Source of the DNA: Pseudoxanthomonas dokdonensis
GTDB taxonomy: Bacteria; Pseudomonadota; Gammaproteobacteria; Xanthomonadales; Xanthomonadaceae
Assembly: GCF_001431405.1 (NCBI RefSeq)
Contig: NZ_LDJL01000002.1
Location: forward strand, 186,001 to 250,000
Reading direction: 5' to 3'
Length of the DNA: 64,000 bases
In this document: positions 1 to 9,961 of the stretch, in pieces
Position numbering within the stretch: position 1 is the first letter of the stretch
How the letters are laid out: the number at the start of each line of letters is the position of its first letter
Program-made: the position numbers and the translations under genes
The notes under the pieces: model-generated
Databases searched by the model: none
The model's input: only the letters and a program-made list of their open reading frames with translations
Told to the model about the DNA's origin: nothing

Positions 1-1028
<1,028 letters not shown>

Positions 1029-1079
1029 TTACCTCAGTAGATCTAACGAATAAGGGATGGAATCGGGGAGCGTCGCGGC

Positions 1080-1370
1080 TCAGCCCAGCACGGCGAAGAT
1101 GTCGTCTTCTTTGACGACCAGGTATTCGGTGCCGTCCAGCTTCACTTCGGTGCCGCTGTACTTGCCGAACAGCACCTTGTCACCGACCTTGACCACCGGC
1201 GCGCGCACGTTGCCGTTGTCCAGCACCTTGCCGGCGCCGACAGCGACCACTTCACCCTTGATCGGCTTTTCGGTGGCCGAATCCGGAATCACGATGCCAC
1301 CTGCGGACAACTTTTCTTCTTCCATACGCTTCAGGACCACGCGGTCGAACAGCGGCTTGATATTGCTCAT
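1080..1370 (-). CDS. groS: 10 kDa co-chaperonin GroES
   Basis: GroES is the heptameric lid of GroEL. The 96-residue protein [16 protein letters not shown]... has the normal length and the mobile-loop segment [20 protein letters not shown], which contacts GroEL. I start it at the ATG complementing 1368-1370 because GAGGA lies about 6 bases upstream and the family starts here; the frame stays open further upstream, but that part is leader RNA. First gene of the operon, followed after 57 bp by groEL. Confidence 0.98.
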   Translation of the reverse strand: MSNIKPLFDRVVLKRMEEEKLSAGGIVIPDSATEKPIKGEVVAVGAGKVLDNGNVRAPVVKVGDKVLFGKYSGTEVKLDGTEYLVVKEDDIFAVLG

Positions 1371-1419
1371 TTCAATCCTCTTCAAGTGATTGATTACATT
1401 GGGAAAGTCGGCGCGATTT

Positions 1420-1481
1420 TGGCAGTCTGCCTGGGCGACTGCCAGCCTCGCTGGCGTCAAAACCCCGGGCCGGACCCGGGG
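1420..1481 (-). other. Two strong hairpins in the groES 5' leader
   Basis: Between the sigma32-like promoter and groES the transcript can form two stems. One is CCCCGGG/CCCGGGG at 1463-1469 and 1475-1481 with a 5-base loop. The other is TGGCAGT/ACTGCCA at 1420-1426 and 1438-1444 with an 11-base loop. Both are perfect. Neither is followed by a T tract, so they look like leader structure rather than terminators. Function is not known; I looked for a CIRCE element here and found none. Confidence 0.55.
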
Positions 1482-1490
1482 ATGCCTAGG

Positions 1491-1519
1491 ATGTTGGGGA
1501 CCGATGACAGTCATTCAAG
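1491..1519 (-). promoter_or_regulatory. Sigma32-type heat-shock promoter of groES-groEL
   Basis: On the minus strand CTTGAAT (complement of 1513-1519) is followed after 13 bases by CCCCAACAT (complement of 1491-1499). This is close to the RpoH consensus CTTGAAA - 13-17 - CCCCATNT. It would start transcription near 1484, giving a leader of about 115 bases before groES. Position, orientation and downstream genes all fit a heat-shock promoter. Confidence 0.75.
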
Positions 1520-1653
1520 GGGGGCGCGAAAAAAATCTTCCGCGGCCAGCGATGGTCGATTGTGAGCCCGGCAGCGGCGCCTTCGCCTGCTTCTTCGGGC
1601 ATCGGCCAGGGGCCGTTTGGCTGATCGCCGCCGCCATCTGCGACAATGGCCGC

Positions 1654-1977
1654 ATGTCAGTACACCTTGTATTCTGCACCTGCCCGGACAGCCGGGTGGC
1701 CACCGGCATCGCCGAAACCCTGGTCAACGAAGGTCTTGCCGCCTGTGTCAGCCAGTTGCCCGGGATGACCTCGATCTACCGCTGGCAGGGCGCCATCTGC
1801 CGCAGCCGCGAGGTGCAGCTGCTGATCAAGACCGGCAGCGGGCAGTCGCAGGCGGCGATGGAACGGATCAAGGCCCTGCACCCGTTTGAACTGCCCGAGA
1901 TCCTGGTGGTCGAAGCGACGTCAGGCCTGCCCGCCTACCTGGACTGGGTACAGGCCGAAACCCGAAAGGACGTTTGA
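1654..1977 (+). CDS. cutA: Divalent-cation tolerance protein CutA
   Basis: 107 residues, starting MSVHLVFCTCPDSRVATGIAETLV and containing LAACVSQLPGMTSIYRWQG, the conserved core of the trimeric, PII-like CutA fold. CutA is linked to copper tolerance in E. coli and often sits directly before dsbD, as here (the dsbD start is 4 bp after the cutA stop). The frame is open upstream, but the family starts at this methionine. CutA and DsbD are probably co-transcribed. The biochemical role of CutA is still debated. Confidence 0.93.
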   Translation: MSVHLVFCTCPDSRVATGIAETLVNEGLAACVSQLPGMTSIYRWQGAICRSREVQLLIKTGSGQSQAAMERIKALHPFELPEILVVEATSGLPAYLDWVQAETRKDV

Positions 1978-1981
1978 TTCC

Positions 1982-4354
1982 ATGAGGCAGCTTTCCCGCG
2001 TCTTGTCCGTGGCCGGCCTGTGGCTGGCCTGCCTGTTGTCATCGCCCGTGCATGCGCTGGAACCGGATGACCTGCTGCCGGTCGACCAGGCCTTCGTGCT
2101 GAGCGCCAGCGCGCCGGGCCGTGACCGCATCGAGCTGCACTGGAAGATCACCGACGGCTATTACCTGTACCGGCATCGCACCAGCGTCCAGGTCGCCGCG
2201 GGTGGCTTTACTGCCGACAAGCTGCAGATGCCGGCCGGTGATCGCCATGTCGACGAGTTCTTCGGCGAGGTGGAAACCTATCGCCAGCAACTGACCGCGG
2301 TGCTGCCGGGCAAGGCCGCCAAGGTTGCCGGCGTGGTCACCCTGAAAGTGCGTTACCAGGGCTGCGCGGATGCCGGCATCTGCTACCCGCCGCAGACCCG
2401 CAACGTGCAGGTGACGCTGCCGTCGGCGGCAGTCACCGCCGCCGCGGCCAGGGATGAGTCGGCGGCAGCCACGCAGAGCAGCAGCACGGCCACGTTCAAT
2501 CCGCTGGCGGCGATCGGCGCGGCCAGCAAGCCGGCACTGGCCGCTGGCATGGACGCGTTGCCGCTGCCGGCCGAGCAGGCCTTCCAGTTCGACGCCATCG
2601 CCTTCGATGGCAACCAGCTGCTGCTGCGCTTCACCCCGGCCGCCGGCTACTACCTGTACCGCGACCGCACCCGGATGAGTCTGGCTGGCGCCAACGGCAT
2701 TGCCCTGCAGTCGCCGCGCTGGCCCAGGGGCACTTCGCACCACGATGAGCACTTTGGCGATGTCGTGGTCTATTTCGATCAGGTCGAGGTGCCGGTGCCG
2801 CTGCGGCGCGAGCATGCCGACGCCGCCGATGCGACCCTGCAGGTGACCTTCCAGGGCTGCCAGACCAACGGCATCTGTTATCCGCCGATGACCCGCAGCG
2901 TGGCGCTGTCGATACCGGCCGGCACCGCCACCGCCGCCAAGCAGGCGACCGCAACGACCGACCCAGGACCAGGCGAAGCCGACACCGTACCCGACAGCAG
3001 TCCGGCAACCGCTGCGACGATCCCCGCCACCGGCACGACGAGCGATGCGGCGCCGGTCATTGGCAACGACCCCGGCAATGCCGGCGTGTCGATGCCCGAA
3101 ATCCCGCGCACGCTGCCACCGGCCAATGCCGGCAAGACCGGCAACCGTGGTGCCGGCAGCCTGTGGCTGGCCCTGCTGCTGGCGCTGGCGGGTGGCCTGA
3201 TTCTCAACCTGATGCCATGCGTGTTGCCGGTGTTGTCACTGAAAGCGCTGTCATTGGCCAATGGCGACAACGCCCGCCGCGGCGCGCTGTGGTACACCGC
3301 CGGGGTGCTGGTCACCTTTGTCGCGGTCGGTGCGCTGGTCATCGCCCTGCGCGCAGCCGGCCAGGCCCTGGGTTGGGGGTTCCAGTTGCAGCAGCCGCTG
3401 GTGATCGCGGCGCTGGTCTACATCATCTTCGCGGTCGGACTGAGCCTGTCCGGCGTGTTCGCGGTCGGCTACGGACTGGCCGGCGCCGGCCAGCGCCTGA
3501 GCCACCAGTCGGGACCGGCCGGCGACTTTTTCACCGGAGTGCTGGCGGTAGTCGTTGCCAGTCCGTGTACCGCACCGTTCATGGGCGCGGCACTGGCGTT
3601 CGCGTTTGCTACTTCGCCGGCGGTCGCGCTGCTGGTGTTCGCGACCTTGGGCCTGGGGCTGGCGCTGCCGTTCCTGCTGATCGGTTTCGTGCCCGCGCTG
3701 GCCAACCGCTTGCCACGCCCGGGCGCCTGGATGGAAACGCTGAAACAGGTGCTGGCGTTCCCGATGTACCTGACCGTGGTCTGGCTGTTGTGGGTGCTGG
3801 GCAAGCAACGCGGTATCGATGCGGTCGGCCTGGCCCTGATCGGCATGGTATTGCTGGCGCTGGGCCTGTGGTGGTGGCAACGGCTGGCGCTGCGGCGTTC
3901 CGGCCTGCAACGCACGTTGGCGGTGCTGGTGATGCTGTCGGCGCTGCTGCCGCTGGCGATGATCCGCACCCTGCCAGCGCCGGCGACCACCACTGTCGCC
4001 GACCACGACAATCACGTGCCCTATTCGGCGTCGGCACTGGCGGAATTACGCGCCGACCAGCGGGTGGTGTTCGTCGACATGACCGCCGACTGGTGCGTGA
4101 CCTGCAAGGCCAACGAAAAAGCCGTGCTCAGCCAACAGGCATTCAAGGACGCCATGCAACAAGCCGACGCGGTCAAGATGGTCGGCGACTGGACCAATGT
4201 CGATCCGGCGATCACCGAATTTCTTGAAGCCCATGGCGCGGTCGGCGTGCCGCTGTACGTGGTCTACCCGGCCGACGGTGGCGAGGGCGAGGTACTGCCG
4301 ACCGTCCTGACCGACGCCATCGTCAGCGATGCGCTGCAACGGGCGCGTCGATGA
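1982..4354 (+). CDS. dsbD: Thiol:disulfide interchange protein DsbD with duplicated N-terminal domain
   Basis: DsbD carries electrons from cytoplasmic thioredoxin across the inner membrane to periplasmic DsbC, DsbG and c-type cytochrome maturation. The 790-residue protein has a signal peptide (about 1-25), two successive nDsbD-like domains (C128/C134 in GCADAGICYPP and C293/C299 in GCQTNGICYPP), and a low-complexity Ala/Thr linker. An eight-helix membrane domain follows, with the redox cysteines C413 (LMPCVLP) and C529 (SPCTAP), then a C-terminal thioredoxin domain with C705VTC708. E. coli DsbD is about 565 residues with a single N-terminal domain, so most of the extra length is the second copy and the linker. 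Start is the ATG 4 bp after cutA. Confidence 0.95.
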   Translation: MRQLSRVLSVAGLWLACLLSSPVHALEPDDLLPVDQAFVLSASAPGRDRIELHWKITDGYYLYRHRTSVQVAAGGFTADKLQMPAGDRHVDEFFGEVETYRQQLTAVLPGKAAKVAGVVTLKVRYQGCADAGICYPPQTRNVQVTLPSAAVTAAAARDESAAATQSSSTATFNPLAAIGAASKPALAAGMDALPLPAEQAFQFDAIAFDGNQLLLRFTPAAGYYLYRDRTRMSLAGANGIALQSPRWPRGTSHHDEHFGDVVVYFDQVEVPVPLRREHADAADATLQVTFQGCQTNGICYPPMTRSVALSIPAGTATAAKQATATTDPGPGEADTVPDSSPATAATIPATGTTSDAAPVIGNDPGNAGVSMPEIPRTLPPANAGKTGNRGAGSLWLALLLALAGGLILNLMPCVLPVLSLKALSLANGDNARRGALWYTAGVLVTFVAVGALVIALRAAGQALGWGFQLQQPLVIAALVYIIFAVGLSLSGVFAVGYGLAGAGQRLSHQSGPAGDFFTGVLAVVVASPCTAPFMGAALAFAFATSPAVALLVFATLGLGLALPFLLIGFVPALANRLPRPGAWMETLKQVLAFPMYLTVVWLLWVLGKQRGIDAVGLALIGMVLLALGLWWWQRLALRRSGLQRTLAVLVMLSALLPLAMIRTLPAPATTTVADHDNHVPYSASALAELRADQRVVFVDMTADWCVTCKANEKAVLSQQAFKDAMQQADAVKMVGDWTNVDPAITEFLEAHGAVGVPLYVVYPADGGEGEVLPTVLTDAIVSDALQRARR

Positions 4355-4391
4355 ACTTCGCCTGCGGATCCTGTTGCAGCAACGATCGCTG

Positions 4392-4997
4392 ATGAACGTC
4401 ACCCCCGCACGCGTGCTGTGGGTCGCGGTCGCCGCCGGTGGCCTTGGCCTGCTGGCCAGCCATTGGTGGGGCCAGCACTCGCCAATCGTCGGCAGCGAGG
4501 CTGGCCAGCAGGCGTTGCAGGCGGCACTCGAGGCCAGCGCACCGCCGCCGCCGGCCGGTGTCACCCCGGCCAGGGTCGGGGATCCGATGCCGGCCATCGC
4601 GCTGCCGGATCTGCACGGTAACGTCGTCGATCTGGCGACAGCATTTCCGCAACAGCCATTGCTGATCAACGTCTGGGCCAGCTGGTGCGGGCCCTGCATC
4701 GAAGAGATGCCGGAACTGCAGCGCTTCGCCAGCCACCAGGGCGCAGACGGCGTGCAGGTGATCGGCCTGGCCCTGGACAACGCCGACGATGTCAGCGCAT
4801 TCCTGGCCAGGGTGCCGGTCGATTACCCGATCCTGCTCGACAGCCCCGGCCCGGCCGATGCCAGCGTCTGGCTTGGCAATGCCCACGGCGTGTTGCCCTA
4901 CAGCGTGCTGATCGGCCGCGACGGCCGCATCATCAAACGCAAGGTCGGCCCGTTCGCCCATGACGAGCTCGCTGACTGGACAGCAGCTGCGCGCTGA
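4392..4997 (+). CDS. TlpA/ResA-like membrane-anchored thioredoxin
   Basis: A periplasmic disulfide oxidoreductase of 201 residues. An N-terminal signal anchor (VLWVAVAAGGLGLLASHWWG) is followed by a Pro/Ala linker and a TlpA-type thioredoxin fold with WASWCGPC (C99, C102), and IGLALDN and GVLPYSVLIGRDG with the cis-proline loop. It begins 37 bp after dsbD, so it is probably reduced by DsbD and acts in cytochrome c or envelope thiol chemistry. I use the ATG at 4392; an in-frame ATG at 4329 inside dsbD would only add 21 residues of poor quality. Confidence 0.88.
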   Translation: MNVTPARVLWVAVAAGGLGLLASHWWGQHSPIVGSEAGQQALQAALEASAPPPPAGVTPARVGDPMPAIALPDLHGNVVDLATAFPQQPLLINVWASWCGPCIEEMPELQRFASHQGADGVQVIGLALDNADDVSAFLARVPVDYPILLDSPGPADASVWLGNAHGVLPYSVLIGRDGRIIKRKVGPFAHDELADWTAAAR

Positions 4998-5174
4998 ACC
5001 TTCGCGGGTGGACTTGACCCGCCAGTCGCAGTCACGAGCTCGTTATTGTGTGTCAGCTCCCTTGGAACTATCTGGCCTTTTGCGGCTTATTGCAGATAAT
5101 CTCGGCGCTTCTATTGAAGCAACAGCCTTTGTGCGTGCAACACGCTGGGATTGCCTTAGGCTTGAGGTCGAAAT

Positions 5175-5702
5175 ATGAATAAAGTGTTCTCCATTCATGC
5201 GTTCAACTGGCAGTCGTCGCTTTTCCTGCTGCTGATGGCGGCATTGCCTGTCGGCATCACCTGGGGCGCGATGCGGCTCGCGCATGCGAGCAAAGCTGGC
5301 CCATTGGCGCTGGTGATCCTGCTGCTGATCCTGCCGCTGTTCATCGGTTTGCTCGCACAGCTGTTCTTCGTCAGGGCCAGCATCAAAGGCTCCGTGCTGA
5401 GGCTGGGCGGCGGACTTTACTCAATCGATGCACCGTTGGATGCGCTGAAGATTGATCAGATCCGTATCCACCATGGCGCCGATCGTCCCCGTCTGGGTTT
5501 ACGCAGCAACGGCATTGGCATGCCGGGATTAGCATTGGGTTGGTTCAGAGCAAGCGGCGGACGCAGGATCTTCGCCGTCACCACCAGCCATGCGCCTATC
5601 GTCGTCATTCCGACCCATCTCGATTACGACATCTGGGCGAGTCCCCAGCAGGCAGAGCTTTTCGTGGACCGGCTGCAGGTCGCCGCGAGCAAACCGCAAT
5701 AA
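5175..5702 (+). CDS. Membrane protein with bacterial PH-like domain
   Basis: 175 residues: two hydrophobic helices (about 14-33 and 42-65, the second LALVILLLILPLFIGLLAQLFF) followed by a soluble beta-rich part with LGLRSNGIGMPGLALGWFR and RRIFAVTTSHAPIVVIPT. That pattern resembles bPH-type (bacterial pleckstrin-like) domains of small membrane proteins of unknown role. No catalytic motif is visible. Its codon use is a little less GC-biased than its neighbours. It stands alone between the TlpA-like gene and aroQ. Domain assignment is by pattern only. Confidence 0.7.
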   Translation: MNKVFSIHAFNWQSSLFLLLMAALPVGITWGAMRLAHASKAGPLALVILLLILPLFIGLLAQLFFVRASIKGSVLRLGGGLYSIDAPLDALKIDQIRIHHGADRPRLGLRSNGIGMPGLALGWFRASGGRRIFAVTTSHAPIVVIPTHLDYDIWASPQQAELFVDRLQVAASKPQ

Positions 5703-5894
5703 GAATGGTTCTTCGTCTTGACGGCCCTGCTCAGGTGCGGAGCGTGTGCCTTTTTTGACCATACCCGATTGCCGAGGCATGTCATGGTAAATCTGGCGAA
5801 AATTCAAACGTCCATTTAAAACACCGATAACTTCGGCGATCTGGACAATAACGCCGGCTTCCCGCAGACTGCCGCCCTTCCGCTGGAGTGTTCG

Positions 5895-6335
5895 ATGGCA
5901 AAGCTGCTGGTGTTGCATGGCCCCAACCTCAATCTGCTCGGCAGCCGCGAGCCGGAGGTCTATGGCCACGACAGCCTCGCCGATATCGAACAGGCCCTGC
6001 AAGTGCAGGCCAGCCAGGCCGGGCATGTGCTGGAAAGCCTGCAATCCAACGCCGAGCATGTGCTGGTGGATCGGATCCAGGCCGCGCGCGCCGATGGCAC
6101 CGCCTTCATCCTGATCAACCCGGCCGCCTTCACCCACACCTCGGTGGCGCTGCGCGATGCGCTGGCGGCGGTGGCCATCCCGTTCATCGAAATCCACCTG
6201 TCCAATCCGCACAGCCGGGAACCGTTCCGCCAGCACAGCTATCTGAGTGACAAGGCCCTCGGCGTCATCTGCGGCTTCGGCAGCGACAGTTACCGTTACG
6301 CCCTGGACGCCGCGCTGAAGCGGCTGCACGGCTGA
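5895..6335 (+). CDS. aroQ: 3-dehydroquinate dehydratase, type II
   Basis: Dehydrates 3-dehydroquinate to 3-dehydroshikimate in the shikimate pathway (cytoplasm, dodecamer). The 146-residue protein starts [24 protein letters not shown] with the catalytic Tyr23, and carries the [16 protein letters not shown] segment that supplies substrate-binding His and Arg residues. Length is typical. In many gammaproteobacteria aroQ precedes accB-accC, as here (57 bp before accB), which suggests a shared transcript. Confidence 0.97.
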   Translation: MAKLLVLHGPNLNLLGSREPEVYGHDSLADIEQALQVQASQAGHVLESLQSNAEHVLVDRIQAARADGTAFILINPAAFTHTSVALRDALAAVAIPFIEIHLSNPHSREPFRQHSYLSDKALGVICGFGSDSYRYALDAALKRLHG

Positions 6336-6351
6336 TTCCTTCCGTTTTCCG

Positions 6352-6368
6352 TCCCCGCCCGGCGGGGA
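6352..6368. repeat. Perfect 17-bp inverted repeat between aroQ and accB
   Basis: TCCCCGCC-C-GGCGGGGA, an 8+1+8 palindrome 24 bp before accB. There is no T run after it. It may be an attenuator, an RNA-processing hairpin or a protein site in the aroQ-accB gap. Confidence 0.5.
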
Positions 6369-6392
6369 TAACGCTCAACCCAAGAGGCCATC

Positions 6393-6869
6393 ATGGATCT
6401 GCGTAAAATCAAGAAGCTCATCGACCTGCTGGAAGAGTCCAACCTCGCCGAAATCGAAATCAAGGAAGGCGAAGAGTCGGTACGCCTGGCGCGCACGCCC
6501 AAGGGCGGTTACCCGCAGGCGCCGGCTCCGGTGCAGTACGTGCAGGAAGCCCGCCAGGCACCGGCAATGCCGATGAGCTCGCCAACCGAAGCCTCCACCG
6601 GTGGTGCCCAGAAGCCGGCCAGCAACCTGCCCGAAGGCCATGTGGTGCGCGCACCGATGGTCGGCACCTTCTACACCTCGCCGGCACCGGACAAGCCGCC
6701 CTTCGTCAGCGTCGGCCAGGCGGTCAAGGCCGGCGAAACGCTGGCGATCATCGAAGCGATGAAGATGTTCAACCCGATCGAGGCCGATGTGTCCGGCACC
6801 GTGTTGGCGGTGTTGACCGACAGTGGCCAGCCGATCGAGTTCGACCAGCCGCTGTTCGTGATCGGCTGA
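6393..6869 (+). CDS. accB: Biotin carboxyl carrier protein of acetyl-CoA carboxylase
   Basis: AccB carries carboxybiotin between AccC and the AccAD transferase in the first step of fatty-acid synthesis. The 158-residue protein has the usual N-terminal helix ([16 protein letters not shown]), a Pro/Ala linker (about 41-78) and a C-terminal biotinyl domain with EAMKM; Lys124 is the expected biotinylation site. It is followed after 10 bp by accC. Confidence 0.98.
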   Translation: MDLRKIKKLIDLLEESNLAEIEIKEGEESVRLARTPKGGYPQAPAPVQYVQEARQAPAMPMSSPTEASTGGAQKPASNLPEGHVVRAPMVGTFYTSPAPDKPPFVSVGQAVKAGETLAIIEAMKMFNPIEADVSGTVLAVLTDSGQPIEFDQPLFVIG

Positions 6870-6879
6870 GGCGGCGCTG

Positions 6880-8247
6880 ATGCTGGATAAAATCGTCATC
6901 GCCAACCGCGGCGAAATCGCCCTGCGCATCCTGCGTGCCTGCCACACGCTGGGCATCCGCACGGTGGCCGTGCATTCGACCGTCGACCGCAATCTCAAGC
7001 ACGTGGCCATGGCCGACGAATCGGTCTGCATCGGGCCAGCGGCCTCCTCGGAAAGCTATCTCAACATCCCGGCGCTGATCGCCGCCGCCGAAGTCACCGA
7101 TGCGCAGGCCATCCATCCGGGCTACGGCTTCCTGTCGGAAAACGCCGACTTTGCCGAACGCGTCGAGCAGTCCGGTTTCATCTTCATCGGGCCGCGTGCC
7201 GACACCATCCGCATGATGGGCGACAAGGTCGAGGCGATCCGGGCGATGAAGGAAGCCGGCGTGCCATGCGTGCCGGGCTCCGGTGGTCCGCTCGGCGATG
7301 ACATCGTCGCCAACACCAAGATCGCCCGCGAAATCGGCTACCCGGTGATCATCAAGGCCGCCGGTGGCGGTGGTGGCCGTGGCATGCGCGTGGTCCATGC
7401 CGAAGCCGCGCTGAAGACCGCCATCGAGACCACCAAGTCGGAAGCCAAGGCCGCTTTCAGCAACGACCAGGTGTACATGGAGAAATTCCTGGAGAATCCG
7501 CGCCACGTGGAAATCCAGGTGCTGGCCGATGGCCAGGGCAATGCCATCCATCTGGGCGAGCGCGACTGCTCGATGCAGCGACGCCATCAGAAGGTAGTCG
7601 AGGAAGCGCCCGCGCCCGGCATCAGTGCCCAGCAACGCGCCGACATCGGCAAGGTCTGCGTCGAAGCCTGCATCCGCATCGGTTATCGCGGCGCCGGCAC
7701 CTTTGAATTCCTGTACGAAGACGGCCGCTTCTACTTCATCGAAATGAACACCCGCATCCAGGTCGAACACCCGGTCACCGAGATGGTCACCGGCATTGAT
7801 CTGGTCGCCGAGCAGCTGCGCATCGCCGCAGGCCGCAAGCTGTCGATCAAGCAGGAAGACATCGTCATGGAAGGCCATGCGATCGAGTGCCGGATCAACG
7901 CCGAAGACCCGGACACGTTCATGCCCAATCCCGGCCTGATCCAGCATTTCCATGCCCCCGGTGGTCCCGGCGTGCGCGTCGACACCCATATCTACGAAGG
8001 CTATCGGGTGCCGCCGAACTACGACTCGATGATCGGCAAGCTGATCGTGCACGGCCCGGATCGGGCAACCGCGATCGCCCGCATGCAGGTGGCGCTGAGC
8101 GAGATGGTGGTCGACGGCATCAAGACCAACATCCCGTTGCAGCAACGGATCATGCAGGACCAGGGCTTCAAGTCCGGCGGCCAGAACATCCATTACCTGG
8201 AGAAGCGCCTGGCCGAACAGAAGCACAAGAAAATCGCGCTGATGTAG
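6880..8247 (+). CDS. accC: Biotin carboxylase subunit of acetyl-CoA carboxylase
   Basis: ATP-grasp enzyme that carboxylates the biotin on AccB using bicarbonate and ATP. The 455-residue protein starts [20 protein letters not shown], has the glycine-rich ATP loop [11 protein letters not shown], the [18 protein letters not shown] segment and [16 protein letters not shown] with catalytic Glu and Arg residues. Length matches E. coli AccC (449). It forms an operon with accB and ends at a factor-independent terminator about 40 bp downstream. Confidence 0.98.
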   Translation: MLDKIVIANRGEIALRILRACHTLGIRTVAVHSTVDRNLKHVAMADESVCIGPAASSESYLNIPALIAAAEVTDAQAIHPGYGFLSENADFAERVEQSGFIFIGPRADTIRMMGDKVEAIRAMKEAGVPCVPGSGGPLGDDIVANTKIAREIGYPVIIKAAGGGGGRGMRVVHAEAALKTAIETTKSEAKAAFSNDQVYMEKFLENPRHVEIQVLADGQGNAIHLGERDCSMQRRHQKVVEEAPAPGISAQQRADIGKVCVEACIRIGYRGAGTFEFLYEDGRFYFIEMNTRIQVEHPVTEMVTGIDLVAEQLRIAAGRKLSIKQEDIVMEGHAIECRINAEDPDTFMPNPGLIQHFHAPGGPGVRVDTHIYEGYRVPPNYDSMIGKLIVHGPDRATAIARMQVALSEMVVDGIKTNIPLQQRIMQDQGFKSGGQNIHYLEKRLAEQKHKKIALM

Positions 8248-8284
8248 CTCCGCGGTCGCCGCGCGCATTCATCGCCAGCAATGC

Positions 8285-8314
8285 AAAGGGCGCGTCATCG
8301 ACGCGCCCTTTCTG
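8285..8314 (+). terminator. Rho-independent terminator of accBC
   Basis: A perfect 12-bp stem AAAGGGCGCGTC/GACGCGCCCTTT (8285-8296, 8300-8311) with a 3-base loop, running into a T-rich end. It lies in the convergent gap between accC and the minus-strand gene at 8348, and because the stem begins with AAA it could serve both directions. Confidence 0.85.
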
Positions 8315-8347
8315 TATCCAGGCACTGCCGGCGGCGGCCGGCGCGGG

Positions 8348-8794
8348 TCAGCGCTGGCCGGACACCGGTTTCAAGTCGACATCGACACTGGCCTTGCCGC
8401 TGGCCGCCTGCTGGCTGCCGGGTAACGGCTGGCTGCCGGTGACGGCTTTAGGATCCACCACCACCACGGTCTCGGACGAGCCATCGGGCCAGATGATGCG
8501 GAAGCTGCTGCCCGAAGGCAGGGCCGAGAACGGGGTACCGCTGCTGGCGCGATAGACCGCGGCAACCTGGCTGGCGCCGGACATGCGCACGTGGTCGGCG
8601 CTGTCGACCGTGGTCAACGCCACCTGCGACAGATCGCGGTAACGCGGATTCAGGGTGTCGATGGCGATGGTGGTGGCAGCGGCCGCGTAGGCGACGAACA
8701 ACAGTATCCAGAACCAGTGCCGGCTGCGTTCGACCACGCGCTTGCGGTCCCATCGCAGGCGCTTCGTCAGCGGGATGTTTTTCGGCAGGCTCAC
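8348..8794 (-). CDS. Small membrane-anchored protein of unknown function
   Basis: 148 residues from a GTG that overlaps the stop of the upstream gene (GTGA at 8791-8794), which argues for translational coupling. A basic N-terminus (MSLPKNIPLTKRLRWDRKRV) leads into one membrane helix (HWFWILLFVAYAAAATTIAI, about 26-45). A periplasmic part follows with FRIIWPDGSSETVVVVDPKAV, which looks like a short beta-rich fold, and a Ser/Gly/Ala-rich tail. I do not recognise a family. Its only visible partner is the coupled secreted protein upstream. Confidence 0.7.
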   Translation of the reverse strand: MSLPKNIPLTKRLRWDRKRVVERSRHWFWILLFVAYAAAATTIAIDTLNPRYRDLSQVALTTVDSADHVRMSGASQVAAVYRASSGTPFSALPSGSSFRIIWPDGSSETVVVVDPKAVTGSQPLPGSQQAASGKASVDVDLKPVSGQR

Positions 8795-9732
8795 AGGCCA
8801 CCTCCGGAACTGTCGATCAATGTATTCACCATGTTGTCCAACCTTTCCGCCCCTTGCCGGGGCACTGCTGCATCAAATACGAACGAGGGGAAATCCTGGC
8901 TGGGGTCCTGCGAACAGACCCCGCCATTGGCGCAGTACGAGGTCATCAGGTTGCTGTTGCTGCTGCAGTCCAGCCCCTGCCTGCAGGCCGCCAGTTGCCA
9001 GGCCAGCTCGGCCAGGCCGGTGCCGGAAATCTCGCCCATGACCGCCTCGCTGCCGCTGGCACGCAGACCCATCGCCGGCGAGATCGCCAGCAACGCGTCC
9101 GGGTCGTGCGAAGTGCGTACCCGCTGCACCAGATCGCGGGTGTAGTCATCGCCGGCCGCCAGTGGCTGGCCCATCGCCAGCAGCGCGGCTTCGGCGGCCA
9201 GGTTGCCGGCGCTGGCGGCGCGCCGGCGCTGCTCCAGCACCGCGGTGGCCAGGCCGTCCTCGGGCACGAAGCGACTGCAGCGGCGGCTGACCCGCTGCCG
9301 CGCGGCAACCAGTGCGTTGACGCCATCCAGCTCCAGACCCTGCATGGTGCGGGTATCGCGGGCATAACTACCCGGATCGCTGGCGTAGCCACCGCAGTAA
9401 TCCTGCACCTGGCTGAGCTGCCACAGCGCCTCGGCGTCACCGCGGTCGGCCGCCGGCATCAGCGACTGGGCAAAGGCAAACAGGTCCGGCGCGCGGGCAA
9501 AGCCGGTAGCAGGTGCCGCCGGCCGCAAGGCCAGCGCAGGCGCGCCCGGCTGCGGGCCATCGATCGGCACCGCATCAGCCGCCTGTGCGCTCGCTGATGC
9601 CGCCATCGGAGCCAGGGCAGCGCCGACCCCGCCGTGCAATCCCTGCGCACCGCGTTGCGTCGTCCACAGCACCGCCAGCAGCGCCAGCGCCGCGATGGCC
9701 AGTCCTGTCTTGTGCTGGATCAGTGTCTTCAT
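8791..9732 (-). CDS. Secreted or membrane-anchored protein of unknown function
   Basis: 313 residues from the ATG complementing 9730-9732. An N-terminal signal anchor (KTGLAIAALALLAVLW) is followed by an Ala/Pro-rich linker and a mostly helical domain with repeated Ala-rich segments (GDAEALWQLSQVQDYCGGYA, GNLAAEAALLAMGQPLA). These recall irregular Sel1/TPR-type repeats. Several cysteines (CRQGLDC, YCANGGVC) suggest disulfides outside the cytoplasm. It overlaps the next gene by 4 bases. No family recognised. Confidence 0.7.
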   Translation of the reverse strand: MKTLIQHKTGLAIAALALLAVLWTTQRGAQGLHGGVGAALAPMAASASAQAADAVPIDGPQPGAPALALRPAAPATGFARAPDLFAFAQSLMPAADRGDAEALWQLSQVQDYCGGYASDPGSYARDTRTMQGLELDGVNALVAARQRVSRRCSRFVPEDGLATAVLEQRRRAASAGNLAAEAALLAMGQPLAAGDDYTRDLVQRVRTSHDPDALLAISPAMGLRASGSEAVMGEISGTGLAELAWQLAACRQGLDCSSNSNLMTSYCANGGVCSQDPSQDFPSFVFDAAVPRQGAERLDNMVNTLIDSSGGGL

Positions 9733-9961
9733 CGGTGCCAATGGCGTGCGGATTGCAATAGAGCAGCAGCGGTGGAGCCGGCGATACCCGCGGCTGGCGT
9801 CGACCACTGCGCCGCGCGTGAGTTTAGACCAAAGCCGGGCCTGCTTCCTGACTATGGCGGTTGCGCGGGTCCGGCGAGCAAAGCGGTGACGGCTCGGGTA
9901 ATGTTGTCGCCCCCGGGCGCGGCGGTGGACGCCGGAATGCCCTGCCCCAGGTCCGTGACCC

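Noticed and set aside
1371..1660. CIRCE/HrcA operator before groES
   Set aside because: No TTAGCACTC-N9-GAGTGCTAA or close variant was found; the sigma32 motif explains heat-shock control.
4998..5174. Small frame (4960-5178) between the TlpA-like gene and the PH-domain gene
   Set aside because: Starts inside the TlpA gene, has no ribosome site and no recognisable sequence.
6769..8268. A 499-codon open frame antisense to accC
   Set aside because: Shadow of the biotin carboxylase gene; low-complexity translation and no start signal.
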